64,000 bases of DNA from Schistosoma haematobium (Eukaryota > Platyhelminthes > Trematoda > Strigeidida > Schistosomatidae), in contig NC_067201.1 in NCBI RefSeq assembly GCF_000699445.3, positions 15,555,501-15,619,500 on the forward strand, read 5' to 3'. The translations under genes and the position numbers were made by a program. The notes under the pieces were generated by a model that was not told the origin of the DNA, did not search any database, and was given only the letters and a program-made list of their open reading frames with translations. Positions 11,911-24,783 of this stretch are shown piece by piece. Position 1 is the first letter of the stretch, and every line of letters starts with the position of its first letter.

Positions 11911-12266
11911 TGTTGAGTCGGCTTTCGGAGAACTTCAACAGAGCCTCCAGAGGCCCAAAAGGAGCCGAAAAGTCCTAGCCAATCACAGCACGATGGAGCA
12001 TTCTAGAATTCAAACGTGGCGTGCTACTATTGGTCAGTAGCATAATATGTCGTTAACGGATTGGCTGAAATATGATGTTGATTTAACAAAAGCTAACATC
12101 TATAAATACCCATGATTTTCTGTACAAAAGCGAACCTTGGAGTAAAGTTTTTCTCTCACACTTTGCGTCTTCTCCCTGGTGTTCAAGTCGCTGTGTAGTT
12201 CTAGCTTGCGGGTTATCAGAATAGCTTAGGAATCGAATATAGCGTTCAATCGACAAGACTTATCAC
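11911..12266 (+). mobile_element. Solo LTR inserted in the endonuclease of a LINE
   Basis: The insert starts TGTTGAGTCGGC and contains CCAATCACA (11,979) and TATAAATACC (12,101), which is an LTR-type promoter. It is flanked by the 4-bp direct repeat CAGT (11,907-11,910 and 12,267-12,270). Removing the insert and one CAGT joins the endonuclease frame exactly: SVHIS continues into HEFFMSDH. That pins the boundaries better than the ends of the LTR, since the 3' end does not finish in the usual CA. The LTR resembles those of schistosome Gypsy elements; the specific family is from memory and unverified. Confidence 0.7.
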
Positions 12267-12282
12267 CAGTCATGAATTTTTT

Positions 12283-13724
12283 ATGAGTGACCATATAGTT
12301 GTATTGAGTATTAATCACTCTTTAAACGTCATACAATTGAACTCTAAAGCTTCAGTGATGTACCAGAGCAGACATTTTGATCAGCAAACCTGGAAACGGA
12401 CTGAAACTCTCATTCAATGTTTACCATGGGAAACTTATTTTACCACAAATAATTTTGACATTGCGCTTTCCAATATATACCACAACCTGATATATTGCCT
12501 TGACCGCACTGCTCCAGTTATTGACCGTGTGGCTTATAATGCTAATAGGGGCCAAAATACTTCTAAAAGAGAGCTGAGGAAATTAAAATGCCGCTACTAA
12601 GAGCAGAATGATGTGTATGCACTTCAGAGTATACGTAAATTAATCAAAAGAAATGCTTCATCTAAAGGTAAGTATTTTATGAATATAGAAAATAAAGTCC
12701 TACGTAGTAAAAGCCCAGAATTATCAACACTTCGGCTTTTTAAATCCCGTGTAAAGTCAAATTCCCTTGTCACGACTAAATCCTTCATAGTCAACGGAAG
12801 CATTGTTAACGACCCGAATACTATATGCGAACAATTCAGCAAGCACTTCTCGCAGTGCTACAAAACTGGAACTGAAAGCTCTATCATTACTGCTGACATC
12901 CAGAAAACTATCAAAAATTGATTTTATACCCTCTAACATCAAGCAGGCCATAGCTACCCTGGAAAAGCCTTATGATGGTGGGCCTGATGGGACGCCTTCG
13001 TCATTTGTGAAATATGGGAGTAGAGAATTTCCACTATTTTGTGTGAAACTTTTCAGTCTATCTTTGGAATATGGGACCTATCCATCAGTATGGAAAACAT
13101 CCCTTGTCACCCCTAGATTCAAAACAGGATGACGTATTGATATTATTAACTATAGACCAATTAATTTGACATCCGTGCTCTCAAGAACCATGGAAAAAAT
13201 CATCCATAAACAGCTATTATCATTTTTACTTTCGGCTAGTCTGATCAGCCCATCCCAAAACGGGTTTATGACTAAACGCTCATGTTTCACATCGCACCTG
13301 GAGTTTTTTGATCAAATTACCCAGAAAAGAGATGTTGGTCAGTCGGTGATAATTCTTTACTTCTATTTTAGTAAGGCTTTCGACAGCGTCTCACACAAAC
13401 TTCTTCTTTTAAAACTCTCTTCATTTGGCATACAGAGTCCCCTTTTATCTTGGCTCAAATCTTTTTTAGAAGAACGCAGCCAAATCGTTCGCTTTCGATC
13501 TTGCTACTCTAAACCTGTGAATGTAACCAATGGGGTTATACAAGGAAGTGGTTGGTCCATTACTCTTTCTCCTTTTTATCAATGACGTGTGTTCCCTCTT
13601 TCAGTATGGTAAGCCTTTCCTTTTTGCCGATGACCTGAAAGTAGTTTATTCATTCTCTTCTCCCACGAAAAAAAGCTATATTTTGACGGTAATCCAAGAG
13701 GAAATAAACAAGTTATATGGATGA
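12283..13724 (+). pseudogene. Endonuclease end plus reverse transcriptase of the second LINE
   Basis: Five overlapping frames carry the endonuclease SDH motif, a long linker and the RT palm. FADD at about 13,645 keeps both catalytic aspartates, and motif A FYFSKAFDS is altered at its first position. Frame changes occur near 12,600, 12,900, 13,130 and 13,550. It is an inactive copy. Confidence 0.7.
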
Positions 13725-14369
13725 ACTGTTTCGTGGAATTTGCCAATTATTGTTGACAAAGTGGTTTTATTCACATTGGCCGCTACCTTAACTTAAATCT
13801 GACTGTACACAAGCATACTCTCAAACCTCTCAACACTGTTCGTGACCTGGGTTAAAGACACGTTATAACCTTAACAAAATTTACCACTTTGTTATCCGAC
13901 CTAAAATTTCTCTAACGGTAGTTAAGTCTAAATTCCATTAAGTAAGTAAAGTGATAATATATATAGCAAAACTACGAAGTGCAACAAATGTTTCAAACAG
14001 TACAAGAATGCTATTCTGTCTTTTCTGGATAGATGAGATTGTTCGAAAGATCGTATTCAACTTTGTTATAACACTCAGGGTTTCCAATTCTGTAACTGAT
14101 CCAATCCACAGCCAAAAATGCACAATTCCAGCCAATTCAAAAACACAATCAAGAAGAGGAGTAAATCAATCTGACAGCCGCCATAACCAGATGTCAGTTA
14201 AAAAACGTAGATATGGCTCGGGAAAAACATGGAAATTTAGTGAAAATGTAAGGAAAATAAAACACAATGAAGTATGTAAAGTGCAATATCAACTGAAATC
14301 AAAACTCCAACTAAATGTACATTTTAAGGAATCGAGAGGGATAAAATGCAACAATGTGAAGGGATGTTA

Positions 14370-14625
14370 GATGGTGGTTGGAGATAGTCAACAGGAAACC
14401 CTGGACCCGGGTTTCGTGCTGCTTGGCACTCGTCAGCAAAGTGTGCCTGTAATCTTAAGAGAACTGGTGCTCCCAGACAGATTCCATCATGTGTACCCCA
14501 GCTACACAGTCAGAGACGTTACCACTGAGCTATCCGGGCCGCGGTCGACCTCCTGTAGGACTGAGATGTAATCTCAATTGGTTGACCACTGCGTGGTGGG
14601 TAATGTCATGTGTGTCGAGTCCTTC
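14370..14625 (-). repeat. tRNA-headed SINE-like repeat
   Basis: On the minus strand the block begins GGCCCGGATAGCTCAGTGG, which is a good pol III A-box context (TAGCTCAGTGGTAACG). It continues with a GC-rich body through CACGAAACCCGGGTCCAGGG. A clear B box is not visible. It stands out from the AT-rich flanks. The tRNA cloverleaf cannot be completed, so this is a tRNA-derived repeat rather than a tRNA gene. Confidence 0.5.
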
Positions 14626-15335
14626 TTAATGCAGATCGAATGCTATCGACCAAGTCGCAATGTGGACACCAAAATTTCGACTTAATACGTTTGCAAGAAG
14701 TGATAGTTCCACAGTATTCGGTGTCCGTTTTAGGGAAAACATGCAACTAGGTAATTCATTAACTGTTTTATTGCCGGGTTATTCTCAAATCCATCACGCG
14801 TTTGAATTCGTGTTTTCCCTTTTTTAGCCGGACAAGTGGTCTAGTTGTTTCTATTTAGTGTTCACCATCAACAAATGTTGTAATTTGTAGACCATGACTG
14901 TAAAAATGGCGTGTACCTGCTCATGCAGAAATATATTATTATTATTATTCACGATGTACTTAACTGTAGCTTGTGGAGCTTGAGGCATTTGTAAAGTATG
15001 TGCTGAAAGTTAGAGTCAACCACAATTTTGAATCGATAACAAAATAACCTACAAATAAACGCGGCGCTTTCTAAACGAATGTTTTCATGCCTCAACTCAA
15101 TACTCTTCATTTGCATGGGTCGGTAATTGGGTTGGAATGCTGTTTCAGAATCTGTGTCGATGGTAGAAGTCGATAAATTTGCATCGGCACAGACTCAGTG
15201 CATGAAGTTCCTCAAACCCATATTTATATTAGTAGATTATTTGCTTTACTTGAAGATTTGGTCATAATTTGATCCACAATGATAACTTATTCGATATTTT
15301 CAATGATACCTTTCAGCGCCATACCCTTGATTATC
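14626..15335. other. Unassigned DNA with ATT microsatellite
   Basis: An (ATT)n run lies at 14,934-14,950, preceded by a CTGCTCATGCAGAAAT word. Nothing else is recognised. Confidence 0.3.
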
Positions 15336-15339
15336 ATTA

Positions 15340-15970
15340 ATATTATTATTCAAAAACATCTAGTGGGTACATATGTGTTGTGAAGAAGCCATTTTGAGTT
15401 TCTTCAAAAATGCAATAATACACAAGTTTCAATCATGTTAGCATTTTATTTGCCATATTTGAACAAGGAAAAAAAGAATATAATAGAATAATAAATCAGG
15501 TCTATGTAATTGCGAAGAATATTAAGTTGACTTTAATGAGAGGAAGAAAATAAGGGAATAGAAATGGAGGAAATGCGAAATATGTAAATAGTCTACTAAT
15601 CGTGTTTGTGAACACAAATCGAAAATAAACAATTATGCATGTATCGCCATATGAGTAACGAAAGGAAAAGAATAAGATAAATAGAAGTAAACAGAAAAGA
15701 ACATAACTTATTGTTACTATAAGGTATGACTGTAGAATATGTGTTCGTGCAGTCATAGTTTGGAGTGATGCTATGAGAGTCTCAATTAAGTGCAAAGAAT
15801 AACCATTATCAATATGTATGAGTAGTATTTACATAGTGAAAATAAAACGAGTCTGAGAAGTTAATTTAAGTGTAACATAAGATGTTATTTTAATTACAAG
15901 CTGTAGAATCTTAAGAATAATGTTTATTTATAAGGAAAAGTGGTGGAGAAAGGAAACGAACACTTAGCCG
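15340..15970 (+). repeat. Dispersed repeat R1, copy 2
   Basis: Bases 15,340-15,790 are the inverted partner of 5,715-6,150. The repeat seems to continue to about 15,970, and its right part (15,759-15,900) is matched again in direct orientation at 16,126-16,265. Confidence 0.65.
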
Positions 15971-16094
15971 AAATTTTCAGCCATGATAATAAGAGTGTAA
16001 TGAATAACAACCTCTGAAGTAAACCATCAATTTTTAAAATTATTTTTAGCCCAATCGGATGAATACACGTAGATAGTCTACAAAATAAAACTTG

Positions 16095-16290
16095 ATATCA
16101 GTACAAACTCTTGTGCAATAATAATTTAGAATGATGTTATAAAAGTCATAATTAATTGCAAAGGAAAATCAAACACAAACTTCTTTGTGTTATATATGTG
16201 GTAAAGATAAAATAAACCTGAGTTTTTTTTAAGCGTAACATAAGATATTTTGTTTTTAGTTACGGACTTTGGATGTTTAGGAGGAAGAGA
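16095..16290 (+). repeat. Partial tandem copy of repeat R1
   Basis: Matches to the region 367 bases upstream include TTRGAATGATG, AATTAA-TGCAAAG and AAG-GTAACATAAGAT-TTTT. The identity is clear in blocks with gaps between them, indicating an old duplication. Confidence 0.5.
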
Positions 16291-16379
16291 AGGGATAAAA
16301 AGAGTGTCTAATGTGTAGAGCGACCAATCTAAATTATAATGATGATCATAAATATGAACATAAGTTAATTTCATATATT

Positions 16380-17400
16380 AAAATAAATGGAAAGAAAATA
16401 AGATGAAGGAGAAAAAGTTCAAAGGTTCTACTTTGGTTTTCAGTCGACTAGATAGATGACGGACCTTGTTTGCATAAATCATCGTTAAATACGTTGATAT
16501 TCAGTAGGTGACACAATCCACTTTCGGAAAGAAAATTATCAAGGAGACCTCTGAACCGGGTTGTACTTTAGGGATTCTCTACTACCATATTTCACAAATG
16601 ATGAAGGAACCCCATCCACACCGTTCTGATGTTTCAATGTAGTTTTCTACGTGTAAGGAGTGACCGGACATTGATGATTTGCACCACGTTTTCCTAATAA
16701 GTACAATGGTTGGACTTACAAGGAATAAAAAAGGGACGAGTAATTTTATTGAACACAGGGCGGACATTGAATTGGAAAGAATAAGAAACTAAGAAGTATC
16801 ATGGTGAACCATGTTAGAGTAAAGATCACAATTGGTAGCTCAATGAATACTCGTGGGAGTGACTAATATGAGAATTGGGCTACGAGGGAAATTATATTCA
16901 ACAACTTTGTCATTTGTAATATATTCACCGTTATCGGCAAAAAAGCCGGCGGATATACAGTAACGTTTCCTGATTGTGATTGAATATAACATCTGATAGA
17001 AGCATAGTGTACATTTTGGGAGCCGGACCAAGTAGACTATCAGGTCTATCAGTGCGACCAACTGGCCATTTACAATTCGGATTACTTTTTACGCCAGTGG
17101 TATGTATAATATGTTCTAGGCGTTTATTTCCAAGGTTTGTGTTTCATTTTAGCTCCGTAATGTGGGGAGAATCGAATGTTGTCAAACATACTCGCGATGG
17201 TTTGCAAGGTTCGAATATATCGACTTTAATTGCGTGCTTAGTTATATAAATGTTATGACTAGTTTTTCCGTAATCTGTTGCGGTCAATGTGACCGGGTGT
17301 TGCGCTAACAAGGATTTGGACTGTGTTATCCCATTCGTCATCAGCACAACTATTGAGAGTTAGATCTAAGTCAACATTTTATGGACGATGGACACCACCT
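16380..17400. other. Unassigned, possibly eroded LINE body
   Basis: No conserved motif is readable on either strand. Its position downstream (on the minus strand) of an ORF1-like remnant suggests it may be the eroded remainder of that element, but I see no endonuclease or RT block. Confidence 0.25.
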
Positions 17401-18975
17401 ACATCGTTATTATTTTCTTCTGAGTTTTGAACGTTAGGAGATTCAGGAGAGTTTATTGGTAGTGGTACATTTGTAAAGCTAGATGTCCCCTTAGTATTGT
17501 AACGAAAAGAGAACAGTGAAAATCCCTCTGCAGCTTCTTTGTTGAACAGTATTTTCATTTATTTGTTCCTTCTCCCTTTTGTGTATTCCAACCTTTGTTT
17601 CGATCTCGTTTAACCATGTCTTTTGTTCTTCAGTCATCCCCGTTTGAGCCTTTATTATGTGATTTTGATTAAAGACTTATTTTTGTTACCTAATCTTTTA
17701 TTGCATGTTGCCGGACCATTGACAGTAAGGTTGTGTTTGACTAAGCTCAAGGTCACGGCGTGGTTCAGTTTGTGACTGTTGACCTTCTGACTGTCCGCTT
17801 GGGAGAATTGCTGCAATCCCTGCAGATAGATATTTGATCCCATCTTATTGGGAATATTTGTATTGATTCTCAGGTATCAAACCCTTTAGTATTAACTGTC
17901 TCTTTCATTGTTTAGCGCGCTACTTTGCCTTAGAGAAACTTCTGACTGTATAGCACAGGCTGTACCGTTTGAGGTATTTTGTATTTTTGATGTAATTTGT
18001 TCTGTTTTCTTGATTAGAAACGTTTATATTGGGCACAGAGTTTGTGTTTTGATCTAATATAATACGAGTATCTCAAAGACGCGTTGTGAGCTATACAGAG
18101 GAACTTGGTCTGGTCTAATCGAATAAATTTTGGGTTCGTCAGTCCGTTGTTCCAACCGAATATTGGCTGTTCGGTCGCTACAAATATCGAATTTAATTTT
18201 ATGACATTTAGGATTATAATGCGGTTGGGAGTTTGACGCTGGTGGTCTGTAACCAGCTCTTCCTGCCTTGGCTGGTATAGTGTTCTATCTGGAAGAATCT
18301 TAATGTCCTTGAGGACCTGTTTTTGTCTCATCGAATTAGAGAATATAAGAAACTCACTGGCGTCTACAGATGGACTGAATTTGAACAGAATCAGTGAGTG
18401 CATGCCAGAGTGACACCTCTTTAATCTTGTGCATATACATAACACATGTGTTACACTACTGGCTCAAAATAGACTAGATTTCATGATTTTAAGGACATAT
18501 ATGTTCCGTATATTAAACAATTGAATTGCTAGAACATCTTATTCTTTCAAATACCTCTGAAGCAACGTGACCTAGGAAATAATGGATGTCAATCATTTTA
18601 TCTGGAGTCTCTGTGAGGTTGTGGTTGATGAGGTACTTAAGTGGATTGAGAATGCTTACGTCAACCTGCATTCTCTTATATCATCCATATGGTTGCAGTT
18701 GTGATTATCATCACTGTTTACTAATAAAGTCTTCAGCATGTCTGGCATGGGGACAACTGGCACAAGCTTGTATGCTTTCGTATCAACGGAGTAGCTCTTC
18801 TCGCTGAAACTGTCGGAGATCGCGTCTGTAGTAGCGTTAGATTGTGTCGTTTTATTACATGCGGCTGAACACCTAGAAGCAGTGTCCTTCATTTTTTGTG
18901 GTATGATAAGAAAGTGATAAGTAGCAGGTAGATTGAACAAAATGTTGGAAACAGAAATGGATGAAGAAATCAAGA
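17400..18975 (-). pseudogene. ORF1-like remnant of a CR1-type element
   Basis: The 143-codon minus frame at 18,014-18,445 contains KFSPSVDASEFLIFSN, then KDIKILPDRTLYQPRQEE, then a short basic stretch. This resembles the ORF1 segment of schistosome CR1-like elements, where a KFxS...A..FL block precedes LPDRT..QR. The upstream frame (18,656-18,973) ends in a PMPDMLKTLLVNSDD stretch, which fits the ORF1 N-terminal region. Stops separate the parts. The identification rests on a short motif and is tentative. Confidence 0.4.
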
Positions 18976-18979
18976 CCGG

Positions 18980-21900
18980 GGGCTCAAGGTAGTCTATAAA
19001 TGAAGACCAATGTTTGAAACAAGAGTGAATGTATCATGAGGATTAGTGAAGGTGTCAAAAACAAGATACGAGAATGGCAGGAAGATCGTAGTAAAGATGT
19101 AATATGTATGTCAGTACGTGTGTGAAGGCAAATATAACATAAAAGTGCACGTTGTGTAAATCAGCATATATATTACACGGAAAGGTAGCTTGATATAATA
19201 AAGAAACTTAGAACTGTCGATAATTAGTATCAAACAATAAAAGTGAGTACGGTATGTGGTAAATATATAAACTGAAAGCAAGTATTAGTTAAAATTGTGT
19301 GTGTATTGAGATAAGTAGTTTAAAAGATTATTTCAATCTAAGATTATTATGATGCTTTATGATTAAATATATGAAACAACTTTTGGATAAAAATATAACC
19401 AAAAGCTATGACAGACTCACCAAATCAGACAGGTGATTTCGAAAATAAAATGAGTTTTCGTACTCAAATATAATCTAGAGGATAGTATATAACATAGTGA
19501 GTATAGTGCTTCATCATACACTATTATATATACTTTTTAGTATTAGTTATAGATATGAACAGATGTGATAATTAGGAGTATTTTAATTGTAGTACGAACA
19601 AAGAATTCCAGAAATAAAGCAATTGGATCAAGAAGTAATAGTTACGCACAAACGAATGTACTGTATATCCACTGTAGTAAATTACATAGCTAGGTTGATA
19701 ATTTATAAGATATGAATGTAGATGATTTTAATCAGTACTACAGTTGGCGCGCTTCACGAAAGTTGCGTTGCGAATGTGCAACTGATGGTCAAGGATAGGT
19801 CCATTGAAGATGGGGGCTTCTAAATGTCGCAACCTTATGTCCCTTTGGAATGTCTAAGGCTTTGAGGATGGTGCAGGATGAAATCTTTCGTTCCATATCA
19901 CAAGGGGGCTGAAAGAGGGAGCAAGTAAAAGAAAGGACGAGAGGCAGAATAGCCAATATTCATGAAGAAATGTTTAAGGTATGATTACTCAGTCTAATTT
20001 TCTTTTGTTAAGGTATATGTTAAGAAAGAGCATTTTAATAGGTTAAAGAAGATAAGTGTTAACAAGGTGTGAGTGGACATACAACTGACAAATGGAGGCG
20101 ATTCGGAAAGGAGCTGAGAGTATGGTGTTATGTGTGATTATAAAATAAAGTGCTAGAAACAGTATTGTGATATACAATTGGCTATCTTCCTTTTTTTATC
20201 GAAGCTATTGGAGCCCTTTTCATTTATCATTATTATTTTTTTTTAAGTATCATAGGGTCTAGAGTAGGCTTCGCATATTAGCGGATTATCTAGTTTGCTT
20301 GTAATAGGATTGCTGGGTAGGAAGTGAAACCAATTCAACGATCGTAGCACAATTTAACGAGGTATTTTGCATGATAATTCAGCATTAATGCCTTAAGTTC
20401 GTGACATCCCACTAAACCATAAGGAGCTGTAATTAAACAAGATGTTCTACCCTACAGACTTCTGCGATTACAAAATCGAGTTGAGTTTAATTATAGCCAA
20501 GTTAATTAGATGGCATGGAACGACCTTGCAGGTGTGATCATTCTTGTGTAACTTTAATTCATATTGAATATATTGTTTTATCTCCAGCCTAAATGTGTTC
20601 TTCATCATATATTGCTGATTATTACGATAGGATGAGTCAGTATAGACAATAATGTGACTTCTACGTAAGATCTCATGGATTAGGCAGTTACAATTTTAGG
20701 ATTAGGCCTATTATTAGAGTAGTACTAGTAACGAAATAGACCATTACTCTACGTAACCATGAGTAGTTGCCAGTTACGAAGTGCTTGTGGAATTTAGTCT
20801 TTGTGTAACAGGACCAGGCCTTGACATTATTGAGCTACAGTGACACGTTGAGGAGTGGGGAACGGACCAGTAATATTTCACAATAGCTTAAGAATGTGGC
20901 CAGACGTTATGAGATTACAAATGTATAAACTTATAAAAAATTTCGACAAAGTAAAATTGTCACAAATGTAATAGATAAGGATTAAGAACATGTAACGGAT
21001 TCACAGAATGTTCTGTGACACAGCATACCACATGTAACTTATGAATGGAGAAGAGTTATATAATGTTATTTTTCGAATTTCTTTAGACAAAATGACCCCA
21101 CGACCAATTAAAATGTGATAGGATGGTTGGCGGTAGGCAGGAGTAACGAAATGTGTGGTTGTACTTCTGAGAAGTTATCGGAGGAAACGCGCCCCATGAC
21201 GTATCTAGACGTAATCTAACAAAAAAGCTTGACCAAAAGACTTCAGTTAGTGGTAAGGTCCACTAAAATAACATGATCAGCATCAACATCGAATGTTTAT
21301 AAAGCTATTTCTTTTGAGAACCTACTGGTCACTACACAATTCAATCCAAGATCTAGCACACGTAGATCTGTTTTGTGTAATGATGATTGAGTTATGACTA
21401 ATTCTTCAGTCACACTTTGCGATATAGACACATTAAACTGTGCAGGTAGGTAAGCAAACTTACGTTAATTGTAAGCTACCAATTTCAATGATATTTTAGA
21501 CTAACTATCCAGATCTCAGTGCATCCGTTATTCTGAAAAATAGCACAGTCCCTGTGATAAATAGTTCTACCTGGGAGATTCATATTAATTACCATCATGA
21601 TAGTCTCAGTCGATGTGCTAAGACGTTTGGGACTGACGATCACGAATTTACTCCTGATGACTAATTTTAAAGAGAGCTCAGTTTACCGAAAGTATTTTTT
21701 GCAAGTGTTTATCATATTTTGGCCATTACTTCGTTTTGTAGTAATCTTTGCAAGCATATATTTTTCAGTACCACTTCCACCAATGTATTGCAGCTACTAC
21801 GAGGTTCTCTGTCACATAGGCTACAGGAAGTCATAAATAGCGACGGACATTTCTCTAAAAAGATTGATATCATCATACTACCACATCTTTTAGTATAAAA

Positions 21901-22170
21901 CATAAACTACAACTAACGGAAACAAGAGAAAACTCAGAGCAGTGACTCAATTTACAAAAGATGTGTATACGGATGTTCGGTCAGGTGTACCTGGTTTTAT
22001 TCTCACGACGAATTTAAAAAAATCAAGAACTGAACAGTACCCTGAGGAGATTTTTATTGGTTGTGGTTTAAATATTAAAGCCAAAAAGTGAACTCACATT
22101 GCATTTCCTAGTGAAGCGGCAAAAAAAATAAAAAGGATTTAGGAAGAAACAAACAAATTCATGTCAAAAT
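18980..22170. other. Long unassigned AT-rich stretch
   Basis: About 3.2 kb has no open frame above 80 codons and no recognised motif. A GC-richer island lies at 19,740-19,930. The region could be decayed transposon sequence. Confidence 0.3.
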
Positions 22171-22172
22171 AT

Positions 22173-22556
22173 TGTAGATCACCAACGTAGATGATCTATG
22201 TCGAAATGATTGGAGGCCTACTCGAGTTAGACGTGAATAGTGTGACGAACCAACTAACGTCGAAGTCACACCTCGTGGTCAGCACCTTACGTGGACTACC
22301 CCCATTGACGTAACAAGGTATTATAGATGCTTTGAAGACTGTACAACACAAAGGACGTTATTACAGAAATATATTAGTTAAAGTAGATACAAGCCAAAGT
22401 AAGACCACTGCCGCATGGGCCAGTCCATGACATACCATTAACTAATGCGCGTCGGTTGTACATGACCTTGGCAGGGAGCGACGATCTGTTCGACATTCAG
22501 TGATCCAACTGCCGGATGATTTGGCTAGGGCTCAGTGACATTTCACTGGCCCTACA
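22173..22556 (+). mobile_element. LTR, left copy (384 bp)
   Basis: It starts TGTAG and ends CTACA, a perfect 5-bp terminal inverted repeat of the kind expected at LTR ends. The right copy at 24,784-25,167 has exactly the same length and differs by three substitutions (T/C, T/C, G/T), so identity is about 99%. No 4-6 bp target duplication matches across the outer flanks (AATAT before, ATGAA after). Confidence 0.8.
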
Positions 22557-24783
22557 ATACTCCCCACCAGATTCAGAGGCCGTTTGAATCGGTACCAAAC
22601 ATGTTGGGAGCAGTCGCGCGTCGGAGAGTGTCAAACGAATATTATAAATTCTCCAGGTATTGCTTATCTGTAAAACAAATGGAAAGGAGGCGGCAGAAAC
22701 TGGTCGGGAAACAGCGAGTCATAATATGTTAGTAGGTCGTTGCTTAAACGTAAATTGATTAACCATAGAAATAATGAAAAGAACAAAACGTTTTATTGTT
22801 CTATCAAGTCGCGCTGAAATATATAGCCTTGACAAGTAATTCAGTTCCTCCGATGACAAACGTTAAGTCTGCCGCAAGAGTAATGATGCTATAGCGACAG
22901 TAGGATAAGTGTATTATCAATCGATATCCATATTTGTACTGTCATTAGTTTAAAGTTGTAAGTCGGGCAGTGTCGTTGACAGCCTTTAATTAGTGTCGAA
23001 TTCTAGTTACATCTATATCTAACAGACTAACCGTAAGTACAGAAGTATAACAGTGAAGAGTGGTCGTTATTTCGTTGTGCGAAGCTATTGACCAACTTGT
23101 AGTCACAGTTTGAAAAGTCGATGACTGCTGTTACAGTCAGTAAGGGTTGAAGGCTACAAATCCACAGCAAAGGTGGCACGATGAAGTCTCTAAAAGATGA
23201 TAAACGGTGAATGCTGCGTGTTTGTTCGGTTAGTGAACAGAAAACTATCGAAAAGAACATAAGAAACCAAGAGTGTCACTCTGGACTCATGTCAATGATA
23301 CCCTTGAAAAACGCTGTCAGTGTTGGGATAGAGGCGACAATATCGTTTTCAGTTTGCAGGAGATTCGCTCGACTGCATAAACTGATGATTCGCGCGAATG
23401 ATATTGTCGTCAGACCACCAATTGAACTGGACAGGTTGTAAATCGTGGAGTAGTTGAACAGCCGATTGATGTACCGGAATCATCTGTTAAATAACAGCCA
23501 CGATGAAACAATACTTCATAAAATGAAGTACGACATCGAAGTAGAACAACTACAATAGTTCAGATGTGTTACAATGTCAAGTCTAAATAACATCGTTCTT
23601 ACGTATATTGACAGTTGCACTGAACGTTCGCTTAGGTATGATTAGCGTAACAGTTGGATGTGTGAATAAAAACATATACGAAACTATGGTTGGGTTCGTG
23701 GAGAATTTTCGAGGACGTTTAGATATTTTCCAAACCCGTATCGCATGTAAATAAACCGAAAATAGAATTAAAATGACTGTCGTGTAATAAGGAAATCGAG
23801 CCATGATTTACCGTGTGAATTATTAGCAAATACAAGGGGTATAATAAACATTAATTAAAATGGTAACCACCAATGTAACTAAGGTTTAGAGGGTCCAGGT
23901 AACGTGGCCATTTCGTAAAAGGCTGATACAAAGAGCTTATTACCTAGCGTTAAGTGACATATTAAGTACGACAACATGTGTACTTGGGACATGGACTAAG
24001 CGTGCTCGTGTACATGCAATATGTTTTACCACAGTATGTCGACTAACGAGTCATAAATGTACATGATTTCGACTAAAACTTGACGGCAGTGACAGAATAT
24101 ATGACTAGTTTACGTGAAAGCAACTACGAAATGTTATCACGCATCATAAATATAGTACGAAATAATCTAATGAAATTATGAAACTCGCCTGGGTTACCCT
24201 TGCCTTTAAGTAATGAAGTAGGCAGTAGTTTGAATCTGGATTATGTACGAGGTACTGTTGATTAAATTTTTCGATTAACACAGCGTTGTAGACGTGAATT
24301 TCTAGCATTCGTATCCTATGTTTGGCCATGGAACTCAGCAATTGGAAATTAGGCAGGCAGTGGTAAAAAAGCAGAACATTCTAGTGGATAGTGGTTAAGC
24401 AGAAAGATGAATTTATAGTCGATAGTTAATCTTGTCTTATTTATACCAGTGGATAAGGTACAAAGAGATATGCGTTCGTGTTGCCTTGTGGCTATACTCA
24501 CGAGTGGTTGATATTTTAACAGACATATTACACAGGAGCATTTACATGCTGCTAATGCTTGTTAAAGAACCACGATAGCCGATTATAATCGTAGTTGATT
24601 GGTTAGTTCTGTCGATTGAACGAATTATTTAGGTTTAAATGCTAATCAACATTGACATGAAGCAACGAAAGTTCACAGTAACAGATTAACATAGGCGATG
24701 ATAAAAATGAAAAAGAATAAGTATAGAATACAATAATAAAGATTATAGTGATAGGTTGCGCTATTCGAAGTCTTGCTCACCAG
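22557..24783. mobile_element. Non-coding interior between the LTR pair
   Basis: The interval of 2,227 bp holds only frames of 60-77 codons, with no gag zinc knuckle, protease DTG, RT YxDD or integrase motif. I see no clear tRNA primer site after the left LTR and no purine tract before the right one. It may be the interior of a non-autonomous element, an internally deleted copy, or host DNA between two solo LTRs. Confidence 0.5.

Larger units (their letters stand above)
11550..14130 (+). mobile_element. Second non-LTR retrotransposon, interrupted by a solo LTR
   Basis: An endonuclease remnant (CGWVQQV, then PTRGNNILDL before the LTR and FFMSDHIVVLS after it) is followed by RT blocks: GGPDGTPSSFVKYG, RPINLTSVLSRTMEKII, FYFSKAFDSVSHK (motif A), NGVIQGS and FADDLKVVY (motif C). 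Frames at 12,283, 12,613, 12,803, 13,166 and 13,530 succeed one another, with several stops and shifts. RT block spacing differs from the element at 7.65 kb, so it is a different family within the CR1/Jockey group. Traces of the C-terminal RDLG region extend to about 13,870. Confidence 0.75.

Noticed and set aside
14515..14540. tRNA gene on the minus strand
   Set aside because: Only the A-box side is tRNA-like; acceptor and T arms cannot be formed, so it is a SINE head.
13951..14571. Frames of 139 and 66 codons on the plus strand
   Set aside because: They lie over the decayed end of the second LINE and a SINE-like repeat, with no domain.
15502..15795. 97-codon hydrophobic minus-strand frame
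   Set aside because: It lies wholly in repeat R1, and the inverted copy at 5.7 kb does not keep the frame. The hydrophobicity comes from AT-rich sequence.
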